Assembly (NCBI GenBank): GCA_035577545.1
Contig: DATLVI010000011.1
Span: 35,848 to 99,847 of the forward strand
Direction: 5' to 3'
DNA length: 64,000 nt
Source: Verrucomicrobiia bacterium
GTDB taxonomy: Bacteria; Verrucomicrobiota; Verrucomicrobiia; Palsa-1439
A program made the position numbers and the translations under genes. The notes under the pieces are model-generated. The model did no database searches, had not been told where the DNA came from, and saw nothing but the letters and a program-made list of their open reading frames with translations. This document shows, piece after piece, positions 51,945 through 63,761 of the stretch. Positions within the stretch are counted from its first letter, which is position 1; every line of letters begins with the position of its first letter.

Positions 51945-53543
51945 TCAATTCTGCCTGTTCGGAAGCTCGCTTTTCAGGAATTGAACTTCGGCGGCGGCGC
52001 TTTGGTACTCGTAATGATCTTTGGCCCCGGTTTCCAGGCATTTGTTAAAATAGTCGGCGGCAGTAGATTTGTCGCCGTCGATCAGTCTTAAGGTGCCAGC
52101 ATAGAAGTAAGCGTCGCACCTTTGGTTGCGCGTTTGCTTCTCATCGCCGCTGTCGGCTGCCTTCAGGAAGTCGCTTTCGGAAACATCACCAGTCAAGAAC
52201 CGGGCGATGGTTGACGGCCAATCGTTGGGTTTGCCGACGGTCCGCCTTAGAAGATATTGTTTTAACTCCTCAGTTGCCTCATTGCGCTCGCCGAGTTTGG
52301 AGCGGGCCATCCAGATTCGGATGTGTGAGTAATCCGGCATCGTCCCTGATTTCGCGATCGTGGGCCCCTCTGTGGAGGCCTCGCGAAAATCGGCGAGGGC
52401 GTCGCTCCAGTTGCGCTCGTCGTAATAGATGACGCCGTGACCGTAGTGAGCGCTGGTATTTTTCGGATCCAATGCGATGGCTTGACTGTAAGCGGCGAGC
52501 GCGCCGTTCAAATCGCCTTTCATTCGCTTGGTGAAGCCACGACTGTTGTAAGCTGTAACAAATTTCGGATCCAATATGATGGCTCGATCATAATCGGCAA
52601 GGGCTCCGTCCAGGTCGCCTTTCATTCGCTTGGTGAAGCCGCGGTTTTCATAAGCGTGTGTGTATTTCGGATTTAGTTCGATGGCTTTGTCGAAATCAAC
52701 AAGAGCACCGTCCAAATCGCCCTTGGCACCCTTTGTGGAGCCGCGGTTGGCGTAAGCATGGGCATATTTCGGGTCCAGCTCAATGGATCTATCGAAATCC
52801 GCGAGGGCACTGTCCAAATTGCCTTTGGCATGTTCTACGGATCCCCGGTTGTCGTAAGCCCGCGCATTCTTCGGGTCCAACTCAATGGCTTGGTTGATAT
52901 CAACGAGCGCACCGTCCAGATCGCCTTTGAGCTGCTTGACGGCACCCCGGTTGTCGTAGGCGTGGGTATCCTTCGAATCCAAATCAATAGCTCGATTGAA
53001 ATCAACCAATGCGCCGTCCGAATCACCTTTGTCCCACTTGGCGAGTCCTCGATCCGTGTAGGCGTGGGCGTATCTGGAGTTCAGTTCGATGGCCCGATCG
53101 AAATCAGCAATTGCGCCGTCCAGATTACCCTTGGTCCATTTGTTGTATCCGCTTCGGAAGTAGGCGGAGGCGCTATGTGAGGTTTTCCATAAACCGAAAG
53201 CAGCAAACATGACCAATACGACCACCAGAGTGACCACTGCACTCAACACGGTCCGCGTACTGTCCGAATCGGCAACTTTCGGTCGAGGCGCTTCCGGAGA
53301 TGTGGTCTCCGGCGGAACGAAGTCATCTGAGAGTGGAGTTGCCTCTTGGTTATCCTGCAATACCTGGCGAGCCCGGTCGACGTCGGCGTCCTGCACTTGT
53401 AAATGGACTTCGCCGAAGATATTGCCGTAACCGATTGCGGCGCTATTCTCACCGGCAATGAACGCCGGGATGCCCGCCGCTTCGAGCAGGGACTTATCCA
53501 TCTCGGCCTTCACCACATCCAAGTATTTCCGGAGCGTGGTCAT
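51945..53543 (-). CDS. TPR membrane protein with N-terminal DUF2007-like domain (copy 1)
   Basis: 532 aa. Residues 1-70 (YLDVVKAEMDKSLLEAAGIP, then VHLQVQDADVDRARQVL) resemble DUF2007, a small ferredoxin-fold signalling-type domain. One membrane helix follows at about 103-125 (TVLSAVVTLVVVLVMFAAF). Then come eight 34-residue TPRs with the core GDLDGALVDFDKAIELNPKY, and a C-terminal 150-residue domain ending in AYFYAGTLRLIDGDKSTAAD and a final helix. The repeats act in protein binding. Related to the TPR protein at 55749, sharing the C-terminal domain. Its DNA repeats are very similar, so recombination is likely. Confidence 0.88.
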   Translation of the reverse strand: MTTLRKYLDVVKAEMDKSLLEAAGIPAFIAGENSAAIGYGNIFGEVHLQVQDADVDRARQVLQDNQEATPLSDDFVPPETTSPEAPRPKVADSDSTRTVLSAVVTLVVVLVMFAAFGLWKTSHSASAYFRSGYNKWTKGNLDGAIADFDRAIELNSRYAHAYTDRGLAKWDKGDSDGALVDFNRAIDLDSKDTHAYDNRGAVKQLKGDLDGALVDINQAIELDPKNARAYDNRGSVEHAKGNLDSALADFDRSIELDPKYAHAYANRGSTKGAKGDLDGALVDFDKAIELNPKYTHAYENRGFTKRMKGDLDGALADYDRAIILDPKFVTAYNSRGFTKRMKGDLNGALAAYSQAIALDPKNTSAHYGHGVIYYDERNWSDALADFREASTEGPTIAKSGTMPDYSHIRIWMARSKLGERNEATEELKQYLLRRTVGKPNDWPSTIARFLTGDVSESDFLKAADSGDEKQTRNQRCDAYFYAGTLRLIDGDKSTAADYFNKCLETGAKDHYEYQSAAAEVQFLKSELPNRQN

Positions 53544-53645
53544 CTTCGGCTGCGGACATGAGTATTAGCGTAGATTCGGCTGTGGGGCGACAGGGAAAAG
53601 TAGAGATGAAGGGGGGGAAGAAAGAACGACGGCAGACAGGAGCAA

Positions 53646-53707
53646 CAGGCGAGACGCCTGTTCAGCGAGGAATTCAGGAGGGGGGTGAACGGGCGGGACG
53701 CCCGTTC
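53646..53707. repeat. Two GGCGRGACGCC palindromes
   Basis: CAGGCG-aga-CGCCTG (53646-53660, 6-bp stem) and GAACGGGCG-gga-CGCCCGTTC (53687-53707, 9-bp stem). They share the core GGCGRGACGCC and a following GTTC. A third, imperfect copy (CAGGCGAGACGCC) is at 55702-55714. Family of small dispersed hairpins. Confidence 0.6.
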
Positions 53708-53944
53708 TACGAGCGGGAGCCAGCAGCGTGGGCCGCGGTCGCGATCATGTATCGTAAAACGATAATTTTGCTGGACATTGTGATATGAGGGCGGTATAGT
53801 TCGTTCAGTTCTTTGAAAAAACGTGGCTACCGCGCCTTCTCCAAGGCTTTGGCGCTCCTGCGCCGTTGCTGCGGCTTCGGGGCGGAGCTATGTAGGAAAG
53901 CAGCGGTTGTGTAAAAACGGGTAGTTCAAAAACATGGTTTTTGC

Positions 53945-54061
53945 GAAACGAACCCATTTTGATTTCGGGGGTTTGTGGGCACATCCATCAGGATGAGAAG
54001 AGGTTGCAACTGTTCGAAAGCGTGTTTTTAAATGGGTTCGTTTTGGAAAAAGAACCCATTT
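53945..54061. repeat. AAACGAACCCATTTT palindromic element, copy B
   Basis: 117 bp with the same plan as copy A (32231-32349): GAAACGAACCCATTTT at 53947-53962, the complement AAATGGGTTCGTTTT at 54030-54044 and a partial third arm AAAAAGAACCCATTT at 54047-54061. The ends are nearly identical but the central 67 bp are unrelated. Shared ends with different cores suggest that the arms, not the core, are what is recognised. Confidence 0.7.
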
Positions 54062-54141
54062 GACACCACAAGACGGCCTTCCAATGAGCACCGGAGGCCC
54101 GGAATTGGGAACGTTTAACAAACAACTGAGCCGATTGTTTT

Positions 54142-55566
54142 CTACGGGGTGATGTCGAACCGGTAGAAGCCTTGCGGGAGCAGGGCACCGCCGAGGTTGG
54201 TCACGGTCAGGAGGCTGCCGCTGCTGGTGATGGAGCCACCTTGATTGATCCAGTTGGTGGGGGCCATCGCGCTGCTAAATTGCAATTGGTAGATTTCGGT
54301 CGCCACGGAAGGGATGGAAAGTACTGCGTTCGTGCCGGCCAACTGGACCGCAGAAATCTGGTTGGCCGGCGGGTTGAGGGGAACAGTCAGCCGGAACACA
54401 ATGCCGACGCTGTTGGATCCGCCGGTTGTGGTTGTCCCATAGAACTTGCCGTCGATGCCCTGAATGAGCGCGGCATGGGGTTGGTGGCCATCGCTGGCGG
54501 AATTGCTAAAGGAGTACAAATTCGTGTAGTTGCCGCCCGGGCTGATCCGAAACACGGTGCCGACACCGTTCGCCCCGGCTTGTTCCGTCGTGCCGTAGAA
54601 ATTGCCGTCGCTGCCCTGTAACAGACCGGCTCCTGGAAAGTTTCCGTCGCCGGGGGAGCTGCCAAAGGAGTACAGATTCGTATAGTTGCCGGCGGGACTG
54701 ATCCGAAACAAGGTGCCGTCGTGGTTTGCACCGCCTTGTTCGGCGGTGCCGTAGAAATTGCCGTCACTACCCTGCACCAGCGCGGCAGTTGGTCCATTTC
54801 CATCGGTGGCGGAGCCGCCAAAGGAATACAGATTCGTTTCGCTACCGGCGGGGTTGATCCGAAATACGGTACCGAAGCCGATCGTCCCGCCGGCGATGGT
54901 CGTGCCATAGAAATTACCATCGCTGGCCTGTATGAGCGCGGCTTCTGGATTGGCGCCATCGGTGGGAAAGTTGGCAAAGGAATAGAGGTTCGTATAGTTG
55001 CCGGCGGGGCTGATGCGAAACACGGTGCCAGCGCTGCTCGCCCCGCCGATTGTGGTCGTCCCGTAGAGATTGCTGTCACTGCCCTGCACGAGGGCTGCAA
55101 AAGGCCGGGCACCATCGGTGGGAGAGCTGCCAAAGGAGTGGAGATTCGTGTAGATGCCGGCGGGAGTGATTCGAAACACGCTGCCGAGGCTATTGGTCCC
55201 GCCTTGATACGTCGTGCCGTAGAAATTGCCGTCGCTGCCCTGCACAAGGCCATTGGCAAAGTTCACACTGCCGTCGCCGAACGTGTGAAGATTCGTTTCG
55301 ATGCCGCCGGGGGTGATTCGGAACACGATGCCGTGATTGTTCGTTCCGCCATTATATGTGGTGCCGTAGAAATTGCCGTCGCGGCCCTGGATCAACCCGG
55401 CGTAGGGCTGGTTGCCGTCGTTGGGGGAGCCGAGAAAGGTATAAAGATTCGTCTCCGTCTGCGCGTCAGCCGTGAGCACGCGGCCAACCAAAATCAACAA
55501 GATAACTACAACAATCAGGCGAGGCGTTCTTGCCTTCGCCGACCCGATCCCAAGCGGTTTGTTCAT
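54142..55566 (-). CDS. GloVer tandem-repeat secreted protein (copy 2)
   Basis: 474 aa. A signal peptide (LIVVVILLILVGRVLTADAQ) is followed by about eight units with core LVQGSDGNFYGTTYQGG and GTVFRISPAGNYTNLYSFG, each 45-50 residues. The C-terminal 80 residues (QISAVQLAGTNAVLSIPSV to ALLPQGFYRFDITP) match the copy at 30382, so the two are paralogues. Unlike that copy, no Cys-containing units were seen. ATG 55566 has GGAG upstream; an earlier frame to 55614 lacks a signal peptide start. Confidence 0.92.
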   Translation of the reverse strand: MNKPLGIGSAKARTPRLIVVVILLILVGRVLTADAQTETNLYTFLGSPNDGNQPYAGLIQGRDGNFYGTTYNGGTNNHGIVFRITPGGIETNLHTFGDGSVNFANGLVQGSDGNFYGTTYQGGTNSLGSVFRITPAGIYTNLHSFGSSPTDGARPFAALVQGSDSNLYGTTTIGGASSAGTVFRISPAGNYTNLYSFANFPTDGANPEAALIQASDGNFYGTTIAGGTIGFGTVFRINPAGSETNLYSFGGSATDGNGPTAALVQGSDGNFYGTAEQGGANHDGTLFRISPAGNYTNLYSFGSSPGDGNFPGAGLLQGSDGNFYGTTEQAGANGVGTVFRISPGGNYTNLYSFSNSASDGHQPHAALIQGIDGKFYGTTTTGGSNSVGIVFRLTVPLNPPANQISAVQLAGTNAVLSIPSVATEIYQLQFSSAMAPTNWINQGGSITSSGSLLTVTNLGGALLPQGFYRFDITP

Positions 55567-55701
55567 GCCCCTAGCTCCTCTCCCAGCCGTTGCGTGACAG
55601 CCATCAGCACACAAGCGGCACTCGCCATTTACCGTGGCGAGGCTAGCAGTTTGGTGGCGTTAAGTCGAGGTTTATCAAAGTGGTCATGGTGGCGGCGGGA
55701 G

Positions 55702-55714
55702 CAGGCGAGACGCC
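55702..55714. repeat. GGCGAGACGCC repeat, third copy
   Basis: CAGGCGAGACGCC followed by GGTTCAACGAGG, near-identical to the copy at 53646 (CAGGCGAGACGCC then TGTTCAGCGAGG). The downstream arm is changed by one base so the stem is one pair shorter. It lies between the second GloVer gene and the second TPR gene. Confidence 0.5.
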
Positions 55715-55748
55715 GGTTCAACGAGGGCGGGGAGATTGCGGAGACGCT

Positions 55749-56978
55749 TCATTGTTTCAGAAACTCGAGTTCGGCCGCGGCGCTTTGGTATTCGTAGTAA
55801 TCTTCAAGGTGGGTTTCCAGACACTTTTTGAAATAGTCGGTGGCAGTGGATTTGTCGCCATCGAACAGCCTCAAGGCGCCGGCGTAGAAGTAGGCCTCGC
55901 ACCGTTGACTCTGCGCTTGTTTCGCATCGCCGCTGTCGGCGGCCTTCAACAAGTCGCTTTCGGACACGTCGCCGGTCAGCGCGCGGGCGATGGTCGCCAG
56001 CCAATCGTTGGGCATGGCGGTGCTTCGTGTGAGAAGATATTGCTTCAACTCGTTCGTAGCCGCGTCGCGCTCGCCGAGTTTGGCGCGAGTCATCCAGATT
56101 CGAATCTGCGAGTAATCCTGCAAGGTTTCCGACCTGGAGTCCGCAGGCTTCAGGGCGGAGACTTTGTGAAAGTCCGCGAGCGCACCATTCCAGTCGCGTT
56201 TGTCGTACAGGGCGACGCCGCGGCCGTAATAGGCATTTCTGTTTTTCGGATCCAATTCGATGGCGCGGCCGCAATCAGCAAGGGCGCCGTCCAAATCGCC
56301 TTTCATCCGTCTGGCGAAGCCGCGGGTGCAGTAGGACTGGGCATTTTTCGGATCCAATTCGATAGCGTTATCGAAATCCGCAACGGCGCCGCCCAAATCC
56401 CCCTTGTCCTGCCTGGCGATGCCGCGGTTGTAGTAGGCGCGCGAATCATTCGGGTCCAACTTGATAGCGCTGTCGTAATCGGCGATGGCACCGTCCAAAT
56501 TGCCTTTGGCCGACTTCGCGACACCGCGGTTGTTGTAAGCCAGTGTATACGTGGAATTCAATTTGATGGCTCGATTGTAATCGGTGATCGCGCTGTCCAG
56601 ATCGCCCTGGGCCGATTTGGCGAGACCCCGATTGTTGTACGGGTTTGCATAACTGGAGTTCAGTTCGATCGCTCTGTCGTAGTCAGCAATTGCGCCGTTG
56701 AGATCGCCTTTGGTCTGCCTGGCGAGACCCCGGTTGTTGTAGGCGTAGGCATGCCTGGGGTTCAATTTGATGGCTTGATTGTAATCGGCGATAGCACCAT
56801 CCAAATCGCCTTTGGCCTGCTCGGCGAATCCCCGCTGGTAATAAACGGTCGCGCTTGTGGTAGTCTTCCACAACCTGAACGCGGCAATCGCGCCAAATAC
56901 GGCCACCAAAGCGACCACGACGTACAACACGACCCTTTTCGTTCTTCTCACATCGATGTATTGCCTGGGCTTGGTCAT
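55749..56978 (-). CDS. TPR membrane protein (copy 2)
   Basis: 409 aa. A short cytoplasmic N-terminus and one membrane helix (residues 18-37, VVLYVVVALVAVFGAIAAF) precede seven 34-residue TPRs with core NNRGLAKSAQGDLDSAITDY and a C-terminal domain. This last domain (IRIWMTRAKLGERDAATNEL, then AYFYAGALRLFDGDKSTATD) matches the C-terminus of the TPR protein at 51945. The DUF2007-like start of that protein is lacking. ATG 56978 is used; a TTG at 56996 is open. Role: membrane-anchored scaffold, inferred. Confidence 0.88.
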   Translation of the reverse strand: MTKPRQYIDVRRTKRVVLYVVVALVAVFGAIAAFRLWKTTTSATVYYQRGFAEQAKGDLDGAIADYNQAIKLNPRHAYAYNNRGLARQTKGDLNGAIADYDRAIELNSSYANPYNNRGLAKSAQGDLDSAITDYNRAIKLNSTYTLAYNNRGVAKSAKGNLDGAIADYDSAIKLDPNDSRAYYNRGIARQDKGDLGGAVADFDNAIELDPKNAQSYCTRGFARRMKGDLDGALADCGRAIELDPKNRNAYYGRGVALYDKRDWNGALADFHKVSALKPADSRSETLQDYSQIRIWMTRAKLGERDAATNELKQYLLTRSTAMPNDWLATIARALTGDVSESDLLKAADSGDAKQAQSQRCEAYFYAGALRLFDGDKSTATDYFKKCLETHLEDYYEYQSAAAELEFLKQ

Positions 56979-57076
56979 GCTGGCCAGTGGACACAAGTAT
57001 TAGCGCAAATTGGTTTGGGATGCGACAGGCAACACAGGGAGCAGGGCAGGCAGGGTACCAGTCTCACCTTCCTGGA

Positions 57077-57814
57077 TTATTTGTTATCCTGCTGCGGGAG
57101 AGCCTTCTTCAGGTTGTCGAACAACCCTTTCGTCTGCTCGGTGACGCCTTTCAGGGTCTCGCCGGCAGCATCGGTGACATTGCCGAGGCCTTTCTTTAGA
57201 TCCTCCGGCTTGATGCCGATCTCCGGCAGGGGAACGTTGCCGGCGATGGTGAGAAGGACCAAGCGGGTGATATCGGTGGAGTCGCTGATGTTCTTGTAGG
57301 TGCGCTGGAGGTTAAGGGTGAGAGTGCGTTCCGTAGGCTTGGCTCGGCTGTAGTCCTTGATGGTGACGGTGCCGACCTGGATGCGTAGCTGGTCCACCTG
57401 GTATTTTGTGGAAGACTTGGAGCCGCCGCCCGAGGAGACGACGCCCTTGAGTTTCATTGCGTTCGAATCACCCTTATCGGTCTTCACAATGACGAGTTGC
57501 TTGATGTTGATGAGCATGTCGTTGATATGCGGCGCGCCGCTGAGCATGGAACCGAGGCGGTAATCGACATAAAGTTGGGGCATGTCGACAAACATTTTTT
57601 CCTGAAACTCTGGCGGGTTCATCAGCTTGAGGTCGCGGACATCCACTTTGCCGGAGAAAAGGCCGACATCGACGGAGCCGATCTCCAGGGGGAAGCCGGT
57701 GACTTTTTTGGCGCCGTACTCGACGGAGACGCGGGCGATGACATTGCGGGAGAGGAAAAGGACCACCAGAAGAATGACCAGCACAGCAGGCACGATCCAG
57801 AGAAGCTTTTTCAT
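57077..57814 (-). CDS. AsmA-like membrane-anchored protein
   Basis: 245 aa. An N-terminal helix (LLWIVPAVLVILLVVLFL) anchors it to the inner membrane. The periplasmic part has the AsmA-type start RVSVEYGAKKVTGFPLEIG then VDVGLFSGKVDVRDLKLMN and MLINIKQLVIVKTD. The C-terminal 60 residues are helical (AGETLKGVTEQTKGLFDNL). Shorter than AsmA proper (about 600 aa). AsmA proteins affect outer-membrane lipid transport and assembly. The gene is monocistronic. Confidence 0.72.
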   Translation of the reverse strand: MKKLLWIVPAVLVILLVVLFLSRNVIARVSVEYGAKKVTGFPLEIGSVDVGLFSGKVDVRDLKLMNPPEFQEKMFVDMPQLYVDYRLGSMLSGAPHINDMLINIKQLVIVKTDKGDSNAMKLKGVVSSGGGSKSSTKYQVDQLRIQVGTVTIKDYSRAKPTERTLTLNLQRTYKNISDSTDITRLVLLTIAGNVPLPEIGIKPEDLKKGLGNVTDAAGETLKGVTEQTKGLFDNLKKALPQQDNK

Positions 57815-57929
57815 GCTCCAGTGTTAGCGTGTTTTACATGCGCAATCAAGCCGGTGGTTCCGTGCAGGCGAAAGAAGCCTGCGTCACCGCAGCCGATGGC
57901 GCAGGCCTACAATCTGTGAACGCTCGAAC

Positions 57930-60308
57930 TCACTGACAGTTCGGAGACTGCCGGACACGATAGAATGCGCCCGGTTTGTTGGTAGCCCCGTTGCTGTCCG
58001 TTTGTGTGATAATCCCGCCGGTACCGGGAGTGAATCCCGTCACAGGCACCCAAACTGAATTAGTCGAGTAGTTACCCGTTATGCGCTCCACTCGGTAAAG
58101 TAGGTTCGTATTGTTCTCCGTCAGATAGCTGACATTGACGGCTGTATTGGAAACGCCGACGTTCGTAACGCGCATTTCCGGACCGACATAGAAGAAATGT
58201 TGGCCGGGGTAATTGCTCATGACGAGGAAGGGCGCCCAACTGTTGGTGGTTCTGCCGGGGCCCAACAAGCAGTAGGTCGGATCATTGGTGCCGAAGGAGC
58301 CAAGGATTTGGTCCGACAACTGCAGTCCGGTGTTGTTGGCGATGAACGTACAAATGGCAATCGTACCCGTCGGGCTGCCAAGAGCGGCCAGTGGGATGGC
58401 GATTTCAATGCCGTTGGTGACGGTCAGCGCCTGGGCAGCATTGCCTCCGGCTACGCCCGCACGGTTCGTGTAGCACCCCATGCTGGCGTTACCTGCGTCG
58501 ACGCCATTCGTATTGCCGTTGTTGAGGGTGGCCTGGATGAGGAACGGATTCGTGCCGCCGACGAGCGTGCCATTGGTGGAGCCGGTCCTGCCAAGGAAAT
58601 AGCCATTGGTAGCTACGCCGCTGGCGTTGGTACCACCGGGCCACAATTGTGCGTAGCTATAGAAGCTCGTGGTCGAGTTGCAATTCACGTCCATCCAGTA
58701 ATTGGGCGCGAAGCCAGCATCAAACGTAAGACCGGGGCCCGGGCCGACCACGTTGGCGACACCATTCGTGGGGCCCATCCAACTCAGCACCGACCGGCTA
58801 GTAGTGCCACCCCCGATCGTGGTAACATCGACATTAGGGTTAACATTGGTGAGGGTGTTTTGCCCACCGGAACCGGTCATGAAGAAAATGTGCACCCTGT
58901 TACCGTTGGCCTGGATATTTCCCGCCAACACGAGGAATAACACATTATCCTTGATTAGCCCGTACGCCGCATCGAGTTCGGACCCGGTAGCATTGATAAA
59001 GTTGGTGCTGGTGTTCTTGCCGAAAGTGGTCGACAGCAGCTGCACGGCAACCGGGCAGCCGTAGCCCGGGTCGACCGTGCCGTCGATGATAATGCCGCTC
59101 AAGGGAGGCAAAACCAGACCAGCCTGGCTAATGGACACGGACGTCGCCGCGAACTGCCCGACAATGCTCAATGTCCCCGACCTTGCGTTGATCGAGGTGT
59201 TCGAGCTGACGGAGTAAGTAACGGTGCCATTGCCCACGCCACTGGCGCCCGACGTAATCACGATCCAAGGCACGCTGCTTGTTGCGTTCCAAGAACAGGC
59301 GCCGACATCGGCCACAGTCACATTACTTGCTCCGCCGCTACTGCCGTATGAAGCGCTGGCCGGACTAACCAGGAAGGCATTGCACGGGGGCACTGCCAGC
59401 GTGAAAGTATGCGTTCCCGGAAGCGCGCTGAAGTCGACCGAGCTGGCAGTGCCGAAGCTGCTCTGGCAATACGTCGGCGTGCCGTCCCAGATTGGACCGA
59501 GGACCTGATTGTACATGCTGGCATACTGATCGTCCGTGATGAACGCGCAGACGGAAACCTGCCCGGTCGGGTTGCCGATTGCCGCCAATGGGATGGCCAG
59601 CTCAACACCCGTCCGTACGTTTTGCGGATTGAATGGCGCTCCATTCACCTCGCAGCCCGAGAGATCCTGTTGGACGCCATTGGTATTGCTATTATTGAGG
59701 GCGGCGATAACACCAAATGCAGCATTCGTCAGAACGTTGCCGGGGGGGGAGTTGCTCACCGCGCCCAGGAAGGCGCCGGGGCAAAAGGCGCAGATCTGTT
59801 CGTAGTTCACGTTAAATTTCGGGCCTGCGCCGGCGGGGCCGACCGTAATGCCGATCCAGTAATTCGCCGCGAAACCGGTATCGAAGGTCAGCCCGGGGTC
59901 GCCATTCTGCTGGCTACCTCCGTTGATTCCCATATTGTTGATGTGGCCGAAATCAGCAGCGCCACTGTAATTGGTCCCAAGTGTGTGGTCACCACCGGGT
60001 CCCGTCATGAAGAAGATGTTGAGCTTATCGAAGGGATTGCTGGTCAAATCACCCGAATCCATGTTTCCCGCGAGTACCAGGTAGAGAACGCCGTTGGAAA
60101 TGACTCCGTAGGCCGCGTCAAGTTCGGAGCCACTGGCTGAGTCGAAGTTTGTCTCGGTGTTCTTGAAAGTCGACGTCCCGAGTTTCTGTGTGACGATCGC
60201 GGATCCGTAATCCGTGTCCGCCGTACCATCGATCGTGAAGCCCCTTGCTACAGTAGCGACAAGCGCGAGCATCAGGGTGATGGAAACCGACCACTTAATT
60301 GTCTTCAT
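57930..60308 (-). CDS. Secreted protein with duplicated modules and a BACON-like domain
   Basis: 792 aa. A signal peptide (ITLMLALVATVARGF) is followed by a module of about 285 residues beginning IDGTADTDYGSAIVTQKLG then SGSELDAAYGVISNGVLYLV. A BACON-like Ig domain comes next (SYGSSGGASNVTVAD, then CSWNATSSVPWIVI and ATSVSISQAG, about 315-400). A second module repeats the first (IDGTVDPGYGCPVAVQLL, then SGSELDAAYGLIKDNVLFLV). The C-terminal 70 residues form an Ig-like end (VRITNVGVSNTAVNVSY-like). BACON domains often bind glycans or mucin. Function unknown; likely a surface protein. Confidence 0.85.
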   Translation of the reverse strand: MKTIKWSVSITLMLALVATVARGFTIDGTADTDYGSAIVTQKLGTSTFKNTETNFDSASGSELDAAYGVISNGVLYLVLAGNMDSGDLTSNPFDKLNIFFMTGPGGDHTLGTNYSGAADFGHINNMGINGGSQQNGDPGLTFDTGFAANYWIGITVGPAGAGPKFNVNYEQICAFCPGAFLGAVSNSPPGNVLTNAAFGVIAALNNSNTNGVQQDLSGCEVNGAPFNPQNVRTGVELAIPLAAIGNPTGQVSVCAFITDDQYASMYNQVLGPIWDGTPTYCQSSFGTASSVDFSALPGTHTFTLAVPPCNAFLVSPASASYGSSGGASNVTVADVGACSWNATSSVPWIVITSGASGVGNGTVTYSVSSNTSINARSGTLSIVGQFAATSVSISQAGLVLPPLSGIIIDGTVDPGYGCPVAVQLLSTTFGKNTSTNFINATGSELDAAYGLIKDNVLFLVLAGNIQANGNRVHIFFMTGSGGQNTLTNVNPNVDVTTIGGGTTSRSVLSWMGPTNGVANVVGPGPGLTFDAGFAPNYWMDVNCNSTTSFYSYAQLWPGGTNASGVATNGYFLGRTGSTNGTLVGGTNPFLIQATLNNGNTNGVDAGNASMGCYTNRAGVAGGNAAQALTVTNGIEIAIPLAALGSPTGTIAICTFIANNTGLQLSDQILGSFGTNDPTYCLLGPGRTTNSWAPFLVMSNYPGQHFFYVGPEMRVTNVGVSNTAVNVSYLTENNTNLLYRVERITGNYSTNSVWVPVTGFTPGTGGIITQTDSNGATNKPGAFYRVRQSPNCQ

Positions 60309-60531
60309 GGATGCGTCCTTCTGTGTTCCTGCGTTTCGATTAAGCTTGATAAAACTAGGAAGCTACCAGCCCGGCCTCGTGTGGAAAGTATCAGAATCAG
60401 CGCTGCAAATCAAGAGAGTGCTACCCTTAAATGGGGACCAAGGTGTTGACAATTTCGGCCATTGCCCCGCCTTCCCCAGTAGAAATAGGGAGGCGCTGAC
60501 TAACAAGCTAGAGGACGCCGTTCAGAGAGGT

Positions 60532-63715
<3,184 letters not shown>

Positions 63716-63761
63716 TGGGATTGCAGTGTAGCACAACCCCGGCGCGTGACAAGGCCCGCGG

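Larger units (their letters stand above)
53544..54141. other. 598-bp gene-free stretch with palindromic repeats
   Basis: No credible gene: the frame at 53558-53788 runs through repeats. It holds two GGCGRGACGCC palindromes (53646-53660 and 53687-53707) and the second AAACGAACCCATTTT element (53945-54061), plus a CGCC-rich run near 53820-53890 similar in style to the hairpin at 32124. It probably contains the promoters of the flanking minus-strand TPR gene. Confidence 0.6.

Noticed and set aside
53558..53788. 76-codon + strand frame upstream of the TPR gene
   Set aside because: It is formed by the GGCGRGACGCC repeats and Arg/Gly-rich; not a protein.
55680..57299. Very long + strand frame opposite the second TPR gene
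   Set aside because: It is antisense to a clear TPR gene; the repeat period of 102 bp keeps the antisense frame open.
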